The position numbers and the translations under genes are program-made. A DNA stretch of 64,000 bases from NCBI GenBank assembly GCA_934659425.1, contig CAKUHU010000001.1, forward strand, positions 124,001-188,000, read 5' to 3'. Positions 17,492 to 24,787 of this stretch are shown in pieces. The DNA comes from an uncultured Oscillospiraceae bacterium (GTDB lineage Bacteria; Bacillota; Clostridia; Oscillospirales; Oscillospiraceae). Below the pieces are notes generated by a model that was not told where the DNA came from, ran no database searches, and was given only the letters and a program-made list of their open reading frames with translations. Every line of letters begins with the position of its first letter. Position 1 is the stretch's first letter.

Positions 17492-17738
17492 ATTCCTCTC
17501 CGTCGATCAGATATTGATAACTGACGCCAAAAAGTTTTGCGATTGCTCGAATCTCAAAATCAGTGACATACCGTTTGTTTGTCTCTATGCGAGTGATGAC
17601 GTTTTTATCTATATCTATGCCAATGAGTTGGAACTGATGTGCCAAATCCCACTGAGACCACGTTTTATTTTCTCTTAAAATCTTGAACCGGGGGCCGATC
17701 AGATTCTTTCCCCCTGTCTCTGTCCGAGGTTTTGGCAT
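17490..17738 (-). CDS. Small XRE-family helix-turn-helix protein
   Basis: 82 residues; nearly all is a Cro/C1-type HTH domain (SQWDLAHQFQLIGIDIDKNVITRIE, VTDFEIRAIAKLFGV, ending YLIDGEE). The insert LIGIDIDKN between helices 2 and 3 is a lineage feature also found in the protein at 38539, of which this is a paralogue. AAGGTGAT precedes ATG 17738. A perfect 12-base palindrome upstream is a candidate self-operator. Target genes are unknown. Confidence 0.8.
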   Translation of the reverse strand: MPKPRTETGGKNLIGPRFKILRENKTWSQWDLAHQFQLIGIDIDKNVITRIETNKRYVTDFEIRAIAKLFGVSYQYLIDGEE

Positions 17739-17798
17739 GCCATCACCTTTTTGTATCATTTTCTGCACTTTTTATTGATTCTATCCAAAGTACGTGAT

Positions 17799-17810
17799 AC
17801 AACCGGTTGT
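17799..17810. promoter_or_regulatory. Palindrome, candidate XRE operator
   Basis: ACAACCGGTTGT is a perfect 12-base palindrome in the 135-base gap between two divergent genes, about 60 bases upstream of the XRE start. Confidence 0.35.
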
Positions 17811-17873
17811 AAAAATGAGACAAATATCGACTATGTTTGAAACATTTATAGAGAAAGATGAGGGCGCATTTTA

Positions 17874-18251
17874 GTGGAGGATCTATTTCGGACGATGGTC
17901 CCTTTTCTGGACAGCGAGTGGGCCCAGAGGGAAGAAGTCCAAGCGCTGATGCAGGAGTATGCCCAACTGGATATTGAGCTGCTGAGGAGAATGGATGGGG
18001 AGATGCGGAAGATCGCGGCCCGGAAGGTCAGGGACCAAGAGGCAATGACGATTTTTCGGGACCGCTACTATTTTTCTCAGGGTGTCCAAAAGGCGGAGAA
18101 GTCGTTTCGGAGATCCTTATTCCACCTGGAAGAGCGATTGGAAAAGTTAAAGGAGTGCGACGAAGAACAGCCCCCGCTCTCTTCACGAGAGCGGGGGCCA
18201 GTTGTATTCAGCGGGAGATTCACCCCTGGGCCTTCAAAAGCTCCTGCTTGA
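17874..18251 (+). CDS. Hypothetical helical protein, 3' end runs through a hairpin
   Basis: 125 residues from GTG 17874 (GAGGG upstream). The first 100 residues are charged and helical (EEVQALMQEYAQLDIELLRRM, then FHLEERLEKLKECDEEQ) with no membrane segment or signal; a soluble coiled-coil-like protein. I do not recognise it. After KECDEEQ the frame crosses a 12-base-arm terminator hairpin and overlaps the convergent pncB stop by 32 bases. The last 25 residues look like read-through of non-coding DNA, so the original stop may have been lost. Divergent from the small XRE gene. Confidence 0.5.
   Translation: MEDLFRTMVPFLDSEWAQREEVQALMQEYAQLDIELLRRMDGEMRKIAARKVRDQEAMTIFRDRYYFSQGVQKAEKSFRRSLFHLEERLEKLKECDEEQPPLSSRERGPVVFSGRFTPGPSKAPA
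18170..18198. terminator. Terminator between convergent genes
   Basis: GCCCCCGCTCTC pairs with GAGAGCGGGGGC (5-base loop). It serves pncB on the minus strand; T-runs are weak on both sides. Confidence 0.65.
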
Positions 18252-19671
18252 TGGCCCAGAGCTTCTGGGACAGGTCCACGTAATAGTTGTGGGGATTTTC
18301 AAAACGCTTGACCTCGTCCCACTGCAGGTCGATCTGCCGGGCGCAGTAGGCGCGGATGTCCTGGATGGAGGGTTTTTGATAAATCAGCTTACCTCCTTGA
18401 AAGATGGGGACCAGCAGTTCCTTGGCGGTGAAGTTGGTGAAGACCTTCCGCTTCCAGGTGGAGTCGGGGTCAAAGAGCTCCAGGGGCTTGGACTCATCCA
18501 CCGTCTCGTCGTGGAGAGCGATCAGATCGGCAAAGGCCTTGCCGTCCGTTTTGTCAAAGAGGCGGTAGACCTTTTTGAAGTGGGGGGTGGTGATCTTGGC
18601 GGCGTTTTCGCTGATCTTGATCTTGGGGATGATATTGCCCTGGGAGTCCTCCACGGCGGCCAGCTTGTATACCCCGCCAAAGACCGGCTCACTGCGGGAG
18701 GTGATAAGCCGCTCTCCCACGCCGAAGGCGTCCAGCTGGGCGCCCTGGAGCAGGAGATCTTGAATAATATACTCATCCAGGGCGTTGGAGGCAAAAATCT
18801 TGCAGTCGGTCAGTCCGGCATTATCCAGCATCTTTCGGGCCTTTCGGGAGAGGTAGGCCAGATCGCCTGAATCCAGACGGATGCCGCAGCTTGTGATCCC
18901 CTGGGGGAGCAGCACCTCCTGGAAAGCCTTGATGGCATTGGGGACGCCTGACTTCAGCACATTGAAGGTGTCCACCAGCAAGATGGCGTTGTGGGGGTAA
19001 AGGCGGCAGTAGGTTTTGAAGGCAGTGAGCTCATCGGGAAACATCTGGACCCAGGAGTGGGCCATGGTCCCGCCGGCGGGGGAGCCGTAGAGCTCGTCGG
19101 CTAAGGTGCAGGCGGTGCCGGAGCACCCGGCGATATAGGACGCGCGGGCGCCCAGCAGGGCGGCGTCGGGGCCCTGGGCACGGCGGGATCCGAATTCACT
19201 GACCGGGCGGCCCTCGGCGGCGCGGACGATACGGTTGGTCTTGGTGGCAATGAGAGACTGGTGGTTCAGTGTGAGGAGCAGAAAGGTCTCAATAAACTGG
19301 GCCTCAATGGCGGGAGCCCGGACGGTGAGGATGGGTTCATGGGGAAAGATGGGGGTGCCCTCTGGGACGGACCAGATGTCTCCGGTAAAGCGGAAGCGGC
19401 GCAGATAGCTCAAAAATTCTTCACAGAAGCAGCCCTTTCCCCGGAGATATTCGATGTCTTCATCATCAAAATTCAGATTTTCGATGTAGTCGATGACCTG
19501 TTCCAGACCGGCGGCAATGGCGAAGCCGCCTCCGTCAGGGACGGAGCGGAAGAAAATATCAAAGTAGCAGATTTGGTCTCCCAGGCCGGTTTGGAAATAA
19601 CCGTTGCCCATGGTCAGCTCATAGAAGTCACAGAGCATGGTGTAATTGAGGTGTTGTTTCATAGCATTCAC
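18220..19671 (-). CDS. pncB: Nicotinate phosphoribosyltransferase
   Basis: 483-residue enzyme making nicotinate mononucleotide from nicotinate and PRPP (Preiss-Handler NAD salvage). Family landmarks: YELTMGNGYF, SEFGSRRAQGPDAAL with the catalytic histidine region replaced by the Gram-positive-type motif, LLVDTFN, IRLDSGDLAYLS, and FGVGERLITS for phosphoribosyl binding. GTG 19671 overlaps the stop of the upstream isochorismatase-fold gene (GTGA), indicating coupling; an ATG nine bases further in is a possible alternative. Confidence 0.93.
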   Translation of the reverse strand: MNAMKQHLNYTMLCDFYELTMGNGYFQTGLGDQICYFDIFFRSVPDGGGFAIAAGLEQVIDYIENLNFDDEDIEYLRGKGCFCEEFLSYLRRFRFTGDIWSVPEGTPIFPHEPILTVRAPAIEAQFIETFLLLTLNHQSLIATKTNRIVRAAEGRPVSEFGSRRAQGPDAALLGARASYIAGCSGTACTLADELYGSPAGGTMAHSWVQMFPDELTAFKTYCRLYPHNAILLVDTFNVLKSGVPNAIKAFQEVLLPQGITSCGIRLDSGDLAYLSRKARKMLDNAGLTDCKIFASNALDEYIIQDLLLQGAQLDAFGVGERLITSRSEPVFGGVYKLAAVEDSQGNIIPKIKISENAAKITTPHFKKVYRLFDKTDGKAFADLIALHDETVDESKPLELFDPDSTWKRKVFTNFTAKELLVPIFQGGKLIYQKPSIQDIRAYCARQIDLQWDEVKRFENPHNYYVDLSQKLWAIKQELLKAQG

Positions 19672-20210
19672 GACCTTTTCCGATTGGCCACTGTCATCTG
19701 AAGAGCCTCCATCAGATCCAGAGCCTTATTGTGAAGGGCGGGGTCCGGCCCCGCGGTACATGCCGCGTCGATGACGATCTCTGCCTCAGGAAGGGCGGCT
19801 TTGACGATCACCGCGTTGGAGAGCACACACATGTAGGATACCAGGCCCACCAGCTCCACCTGGTCATAGCCCTGTTCCTGGAGCCAGCTGCCCAGCGTGA
19901 AGGAGGGGAAGGCGGGCTTTTGGATCACTTTATCCGCGCTGGCCTGGGCTTTTGCGGTTTCCCCATACAGCGCCCAGCCGGGGGAACGAAGGATGCAGTG
20001 GGGAACGGGCAGCTTGCGGCCCTCTTGGGTGTTCAGGTAATCCTCTGTATGGGTGTCCATGGTAAACGCCACATCATTATGGCTGGCATGATAGGCGGCG
20101 ATCTTGGCGGCGATGGCCCCATCCAGGGCCTCCGCCCCAGGGAAGCCCAAGGCACCGTTTACGAAGTCGATTTGATAATCCACCACGAGCAGCAGTTTTT
20201 TGGCCTTCAC
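19668..20210 (-). CDS. pncA: Nicotinamidase (isochorismatase-fold hydrolase)
   Basis: 180-residue cysteine hydrolase. The catalytic triad is visible: Asp in VVDYQIDFV, Lys in VIQKPAFPSF and Cys in GLVSYMCVLSNA; metal ligands in MDTHTEDY. Because it is translationally coupled to pncB, it very likely deamidates nicotinamide to feed that enzyme. GTG 20210 with GGGAGC upstream. Other isochorismatase-fold substrates are possible but the context argues for nicotinamide. Confidence 0.9.
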   Translation of the reverse strand: MKAKKLLLVVDYQIDFVNGALGFPGAEALDGAIAAKIAAYHASHNDVAFTMDTHTEDYLNTQEGRKLPVPHCILRSPGWALYGETAKAQASADKVIQKPAFPSFTLGSWLQEQGYDQVELVGLVSYMCVLSNAVIVKAALPEAEIVIDAACTAGPDPALHNKALDLMEALQMTVANRKRS

Positions 20211-20319
20211 GACAGTCAGCTCCCTGTATCCGGCAAAGCGGGAAAACCGGAGTTTTTGGTATTATAACCCTTTTGGAGGAGAAAAGAAAGAGAAAAAACG
20301 AATTCCCCTAAGAGGACCC

Positions 20320-20348
20320 TTGACAAAAGTATGGTTTCAGACTATAAT
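20320..20348 (+). promoter_or_regulatory. Promoter of the MarR-MATE operon
   Basis: TTGACA (20320-20325), 17 bases, TATAAT (20343-20348): full consensus, consistent with control by repression rather than weak recruitment. Confidence 0.85.
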
Positions 20349-20397
20349 GCCCGCCATGTATGAGCCCTGAGCTCTGCTTTGAAAAGGGGGATTTCCT

Positions 20398-20865
20398 ATG
20401 CCGGAGACGACCTCCAATGCCTATCGTGAATTTATTCAGCTCTATAAAGAGCTGGAGCGGCTTTACCATCAGGCCGGCGTTGCGCTGGGCCTGCCGGATA
20501 GTGTCTTGAGCATCCTATTTACCCTTTGTGAAGAGGGCGGCGGTCGGACGCCCACAGAGCTCTATGCGGAGTGGGCCATGTCCAAGCAGACGGGGCACTC
20601 GGCTCTGCTGTGGCTGAAAAAAAGGGGGCTGGTGTGCCTGACCCCGGCGGAAGAGGACCGGCGGAGCAAACGGGTGGAATTGACCGGGGAGGGAGAGGCC
20701 TTTGTCAGCCGGACGGTCCTGCCCATGCTGAAGGCGGAGAAGGCGGCTTTTCGCCGGCTCACAGAAGAAGAACAGAGGGCACTGGCGGCGCTGGACGGGA
20801 AAATTTTACACTATTTGAGAGAGGAGATGGCGGGGCAGGGAGTCCCCGCGCAAAACTCGATATGA
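20398..20865 (+). CDS. MarR-family transcriptional regulator
   Basis: 155 residues with the MarR winged-helix core: TPTELYAEWAMSKQTGHSALLWLKKRGLV (helix-turn-helix) and CLTPAEEDRRSKRVELTGEGE (wing). The gene shares ATGA with the following MATE transporter, so the two are cotranscribed and coupled, matching the mepR-mepA arrangement of Staphylococcus. The likely role is a ligand-released repressor of its own operon. The inducer is unknown. Confidence 0.88.
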   Translation: MPETTSNAYREFIQLYKELERLYHQAGVALGLPDSVLSILFTLCEEGGGRTPTELYAEWAMSKQTGHSALLWLKKRGLVCLTPAEEDRRSKRVELTGEGEAFVSRTVLPMLKAEKAAFRRLTEEEQRALAALDGKILHYLREEMAGQGVPAQNSI

Positions 20866-22193
20866 GGATCCGGTTATCCGATCATTTCAATATTTCTATG
20901 CTGTTTCGTTTTACCCTTCCGTCGGTGGTGATGATGATCGTCACTTCTGTCTACTCGGTGGTGGACGGTCTATTTGTGTCCAACTTAGTGGGGGACACAG
21001 CCCTGGCGGCGGTAAACATCGTCTACCCCCTCACCATGGTGGTGGGCGCCTTTGGATTCATGCTGGGCACCGGGGGCAGCGCAGAGGTGGCCCGGGCCAT
21101 GGGCGCAGGGGAAAAAGAGAAGGCCAGACAATATTTCACCACGCTGATCCTGACGGTCATCACAGGGGGCGTGGTCTTGTCTGTGGGGGGCATCGTTTTT
21201 CTCCGGCCGCTGCTGGCGCTGTTTGGGGCAAACGATGTACTGATGGATGACTGTGTGGCATACGGGATCATTATGATGGCGGGTATGCCCATGTTTCTTC
21301 TCCAAACCAGCTTTCAAAGCTTCCTGGTGGCAGCGGAGCGGCCCAAAATGGGGCTGATCCTGTCGGTGGGGGCCGGGGTGGCCAACATGATCTTGGACTA
21401 CGTGTTTATCGGCATCCTGCGCTGGGGTGTGGCGGGTGCCGCCGCGGCCACGGTATGCGGTTATGTGGCGGGAGGGGTGATCCCGCTTCTCTATTTCCTC
21501 TTGCCCAATCAAAGTCCCCTGCGGCTGGTGAAGACCAGACTTTATCCCCGGATGCTCTGGAAAAGCTGCACTAACGGTTCTTCTGAGCTGATGACGAATA
21601 TCTCTACCTCCCTGGTGAGCGTGCTGTATAACCGGAAGCTGATGGAGACAGCTGGAGAGCAGGGAGTGGCAGCTTTGACGGTGATGATGTACGTCAACTT
21701 CATCTTTGCCGCCGCCTTTATCGGCTTTTCCATGGGGGTGGCGCCGGTGTTCAGCTACCAATACGGCGCAGGCAATAAGGGGGAGCTGAAGAGCCTTTTT
21801 TCCAAATGCACCCGGATCATCGGAACGCTGTCACTGCTTATGGCGGTGGTGTCTCAGCTCCTCAACGGCCCCCTGGCGGGCATGTTCGTGGGGTATGATG
21901 CGGGCTTGAAGGCGATGACGGAGGCGGGATTCCGGATCTTTGCCCTGTCCTTCCTCTTCAGCGGGTGGAATATTTTTGCCTCCTCGTTTTTTACCGCTTT
22001 GGGGGATGGAAAGGTATCTGCCATCCTCTCCTTCCTTCGGACCCTGGTGTTCCAGTGCGGCGCCATTTTGACACTGCCCCTCCTCCTTGACCTGACAGGG
22101 GTATGGTGGGCCACTGTGGCAGCAGAGGGGGCCGCCGGGCTGGTGACCGCTTGGTTTCTCCTCCGAAAGCGGAGGGTATACCACTATGCGTGA
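20862..22193 (+). CDS. MATE-family multidrug efflux transporter (MepA-like)
   Basis: 443-residue membrane protein with about 12 hydrophobic segments in two related halves (FTLPSVVMMIVTSVYSVVDG / SSELMTNISTSLVSVLYN). It lies in the NorM/MepA/DinF MATE superfamily of cation-driven drug exporters. ATG 20862 overlaps the MarR stop by four bases; longer frames that begin inside the MarR gene are artefacts. A perfect hairpin terminator follows eight bases after the stop. Confidence 0.9.
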   Translation: MRIRLSDHFNISMLFRFTLPSVVMMIVTSVYSVVDGLFVSNLVGDTALAAVNIVYPLTMVVGAFGFMLGTGGSAEVARAMGAGEKEKARQYFTTLILTVITGGVVLSVGGIVFLRPLLALFGANDVLMDDCVAYGIIMMAGMPMFLLQTSFQSFLVAAERPKMGLILSVGAGVANMILDYVFIGILRWGVAGAAAATVCGYVAGGVIPLLYFLLPNQSPLRLVKTRLYPRMLWKSCTNGSSELMTNISTSLVSVLYNRKLMETAGEQGVAALTVMMYVNFIFAAAFIGFSMGVAPVFSYQYGAGNKGELKSLFSKCTRIIGTLSLLMAVVSQLLNGPLAGMFVGYDAGLKAMTEAGFRIFALSFLFSGWNIFASSFFTALGDGKVSAILSFLRTLVFQCGAILTLPLLLDLTGVWWATVAAEGAAGLVTAWFLLRKRRVYHYA

Positions 22194-22201
22194 AGAGACA
22201 C

Positions 22202-22243
22202 AAAAGGCCACGTTTGCCCAGATGGGCAAACGTGGCCTTTTAA
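22202..22243. terminator. Bidirectional terminator (MATE / TIGR04255 gene)
   Basis: 18-base perfect arms (22202-22219, 22224-22241) around AGAT, flanked by A and T tracts. Confidence 0.9.
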
Positions 22244-22249
22244 TCTGTA

Positions 22250-23044
22250 TCAGCCGATGGGGGTAGGTCCCATGGCATCGTGGAGCTCCCTGGTGACGGC
22301 GGAGTTAAACAGCCGCACGGCATAGTCGTGGAGGACGTTCAAGTCTTCTGCGATGCGCTCGGCGGGGAGCTGCTGCTCTGCCACGGAGAAGTCCCCGTCC
22401 AGGATAAACTTGGGCTCCGGGTCCTTCTTGCCGCCGCCCAGCAGGCCGGGGCCGGCGTGGAGCTTCATCCGGCGGTTTTGGCCCAGGCCCATCTCCACAT
22501 CCAGCACGTTTTTGCCGGTCAATTTTTCATCCACGTCAGGTTCGGACAATACGCCGATGAAGGGGGCGTTGATGAGATCATCCCACAGTGCGTCTTGAAG
22601 GCCCAAGCGCTTGCGGGAAAACGCATTGACGTACCGCAGGCCGATGCGCTCAAAGAAGGAGGGCTGATAGATCTGGATGAACTGGGCCAGCACCTTGTCC
22701 AAGGTTTGGGCAAAATCCTCCCAACGGGTGTAGCGCAGGGTGGACAGCGCCACAAAGTTTTGGGTCAAGTTGATCTTCCACAGCCCGTCGGCGGAGATAA
22801 AATTGTGGTTGGCGATGGGGGGCTGGCGCTCCAGCTGGGGCTGGGGGGCGCTGGGGTTGGTGATCTTGATGGGCTGTTGATCCTGGCGGGCGATATAGCG
22901 GGGGAAATCAGCCCGGATGGCCTCCTGGAATTGGGCAGGCTCGGTGCTGTTGATGGACAATATGGTGGGGAAGCGAAGCTGGCAGATGACCTCGATCAGA
23001 GGGGAATTGACGTAAGAAAAGCGGGAATTGTCAGAAAACAGCAT
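22250..23044 (-). CDS. TIGR04255-family protein
   Basis: 264 residues. The start (SYVNSPLIEVICQLRFP) and the block FFERIGLRYVNAF are typical of the uncharacterised TIGR04255 family, which in other bacteria often sits near defence or mobile genes. No catalytic motif is obvious and no membrane segment is seen. GGAGCCC precedes the ATG, and a good promoter lies upstream; the gene appears monocistronic. Function unknown. Confidence 0.75.
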   Translation of the reverse strand: MLFSDNSRFSYVNSPLIEVICQLRFPTILSINSTEPAQFQEAIRADFPRYIARQDQQPIKITNPSAPQPQLERQPPIANHNFISADGLWKINLTQNFVALSTLRYTRWEDFAQTLDKVLAQFIQIYQPSFFERIGLRYVNAFSRKRLGLQDALWDDLINAPFIGVLSEPDVDEKLTGKNVLDVEMGLGQNRRMKLHAGPGLLGGGKKDPEPKFILDGDFSVAEQQLPAERIAEDLNVLHDYAVRLFNSAVTRELHDAMGPTPIG

Positions 23045-23127
23045 GGCGATGGGCTCCTTCCATGGTCTCGATGTCTGGCAGGGCGGCAGGAAGATGGGGC
23101 GCTGCCCTGGTAAAGTAAAGTAAAACT

Positions 23128-23156
23128 ATTGTACCCAGTTCAGGGGCAAAAGTCAA
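23128..23156 (-). promoter_or_regulatory. Promoter of the TIGR04255 gene
   Basis: Minus-strand TTGACT (23156-23151), 17 bases, TACAAT (23133-23128). Confidence 0.6.
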
Positions 23157-23164
23157 AAAAACTT

Positions 23165-23689
23165 TCAGCCCTCCCAGAGGACCACCCTCCCGCTCTCCCG
23201 TGAGGCGGGCACATCGATGAGCCGCTGGTTACTGGAGCCGCGGAAGCGCAGGGTGATGTCCAGCAGTGCCTCCACAAATTCTCCATCTACCAGCACGTCT
23301 AAGAAGGAGAGCATCTCATCTGTCACCTCACAGCGGCAGCGGGAGGGAACTTGCCCCGTCAGCTCCTCCCAGGTATAGCCTGAGTAGGCCCAGATGGTCT
23401 TATTGGGCAGCTCTTGCCGCATCCGGCGCAGGAAGGGAAGGAGAGAGCGTTGGTTGACGATCTCAAAGGGCTCGCCGCCCAGGAGTGTCAGCCCATCCAC
23501 ATAGTAAGGGGAGAGCTGCTGGATCAAAAGATCCTCTGTCTGGGTGGTAAAGGGCTTTCCGTAGTCAAAATCCCAGGTCTCGGCCTGGAAGCAGCCGGGA
23601 CAGTGGTGGGTGCAGCCTGAGACAAAAATGGTCACCCGGACGCCGATACCGTCAGCGATGTCCCGGGGTTTGATATTGCAATAGTTCAT
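23165..23689 (-). CDS. nrdG: Anaerobic ribonucleotide reductase activating protein
   Basis: 174-residue radical-SAM activase. The cluster motif CxxxCxxC reads SGCTHHCPGCFQ (about residue 25) and is followed by LLGGEPFE. It generates the glycyl radical on NrdD using SAM and a 4Fe-4S cluster, under strict anaerobiosis. AAAAGGAG precedes the ATG. Unusually for this pair, nrdD lies about 1.1 kb upstream with an opposite-strand regulator gene in between, so nrdG probably has its own promoter. Confidence 0.95.
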   Translation of the reverse strand: MNYCNIKPRDIADGIGVRVTIFVSGCTHHCPGCFQAETWDFDYGKPFTTQTEDLLIQQLSPYYVDGLTLLGGEPFEIVNQRSLLPFLRRMRQELPNKTIWAYSGYTWEELTGQVPSRCRCEVTDEMLSFLDVLVDGEFVEALLDITLRFRGSSNQRLIDVPASRESGRVVLWEG

Positions 23690-23780
23690 AGAAGTCGCTC
23701 CTTTTGTGGAAAATCAACCAGAGGTTTGGTGACAACTCCGGCGGGGGAATGGTATGATGTGGCAGAAAGGATGTGAGAGC

Positions 23781-24608
23781 GTGGACAATGTGCAGATCGG
23801 ATCCTTTATCAAGGAACTGCGGAAGGAGAAGGGCCTGACGCAGAAGGAGCTGGCCGAGGCCCTCCACATCACCGACCGGGCGGTCTCCAAATGGGAGCGG
23901 GGCCTGAATGGACCGGACATCGCTCTGCTGGAGCCCCTGGCGGAGATATTCGAGGTGAGTGTGGGAGAACTGATCCGGGGTGAACGGGAGGATATCGGGC
24001 GGGCAGATCAGACAGCCGGGGAGAAGGTCAAGCAGATATTGGATTACTCCAAAGAGGAGATCTCCCGAAAGGTGGGAGGGACCCGGAAGAGATATTTGGG
24101 CCTGCTGGCGGGCTGTTTGACTCTGAGTTTGCTTATGGGCGGGGCCCTTCTCTGGCGCAGCGGGGTGCTGTTCTTGTTGGATCAGAAGCCCTCTCCCGAT
24201 GGGCAGAGCGTGGTGCGGATATACAGCAAGAATTGGGATTTCTGGCCCCTCCGCTTCACCACGGAGGATGCCGTCCAGCTCATCTTGAAGGATGGGGATG
24301 TGAAAACTTACATCTCCTATGGGAACAGCGAATACGAGGGCCTTTGGTGGGCCCCTGACGGGCGGAAGTATGTGATAAGCTTCCAGCGGAATGGAAAGCC
24401 CTGGGTGGTGCTGAATTGGCTGGACAGGCACAGTGAATGGAATCTGAGCCCCATTCTGGATATGGGGGGAGAGGGAACGGAATATCAGTTCCTTCAGTGG
24501 GGAAAGGATGGTGCTTCCATGCTGTTCTATTACAGCACAGAGGAGCAGGAGGGATATTTCTGGTATAACTGCGAGACTGGTAAGACCAGTGGAATATTGG
24601 AATTGTAG
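23781..24608 (+). CDS. XRE-type HTH protein with membrane anchor and extracellular domain
   Basis: 275 residues. Residues 5-60 are a Cro/C1 HTH (IKELRKEKGLTQKELAEALHITDRAVSKWERG), followed by a linker, one transmembrane helix (about 107-130: LGLLAGCLTLSLLMGGALLW) and an external domain with Trp/Tyr-rich beta motifs (SPDGQSVVRIYSKNWDFW, WAPDGRKYVISF) resembling beta-propeller blades. Such one-component membrane regulators are common in Clostridia. GTG 23781 is chosen for AAAGGAT upstream. It lies opposite to nrdG and nrdD and splits them. Target unknown. Confidence 0.75.
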   Translation: MDNVQIGSFIKELRKEKGLTQKELAEALHITDRAVSKWERGLNGPDIALLEPLAEIFEVSVGELIRGEREDIGRADQTAGEKVKQILDYSKEEISRKVGGTRKRYLGLLAGCLTLSLLMGGALLWRSGVLFLLDQKPSPDGQSVVRIYSKNWDFWPLRFTTEDAVQLILKDGDVKTYISYGNSEYEGLWWAPDGRKYVISFQRNGKPWVVLNWLDRHSEWNLSPILDMGGEGTEYQFLQWGKDGASMLFYYSTEEQEGYFWYNCETGKTSGILEL

Positions 24609-24610
24609 GG

Positions 24611-24659
24611 GCAGCACCAAAAAGGGACGGGCCGGGGGCCCGTCCCTTTTTGGTGCTGC
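24611..24659. terminator. Very strong hairpin after the membrane XRE gene
   Basis: Perfect 23-base arms (24611-24633, 24637-24659) around GGG, including a T5 tract in the arm. The right arm abuts a diverged copy of the nrdD 3' end. Confidence 0.85.
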
Positions 24660-24709
24660 TTACAGGTAAAGCACCTGATTTTTGATCTTCTGGGTCCTTT
24701 TCTGGTTCT
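24659..24709 (-). pseudogene. Diverged duplicate of the nrdD 3' end
   Basis: Read leftward it encodes NQKRTQKIKNQVLYL and a stop, matching the true nrdD end NQGRTQEIKDRVLHL located 128 bases away (24788-24835). DNA identity is roughly three in four over about 50 bases, with both ends at the same codon and the same stop. It has no upstream coding part. I read it as a remnant of a second nrdD end, probably the trace of recombination or insertion at this position. Confidence 0.7.
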
Positions 24710-24787
24710 ACGGCCGCTCCCTTAACGAGCGAAGCGAGTTTTAGGGAGCGTTTGTGGAGCCTCACCCAAGTGGGAATTTTTCCCGCT

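Noticed and set aside
20571..20861. A longer start for the MATE gene inside the MarR gene
   Set aside because: The added residues are out-of-frame translation of MarR; the ATGA overlap at 20862 is the natural start.
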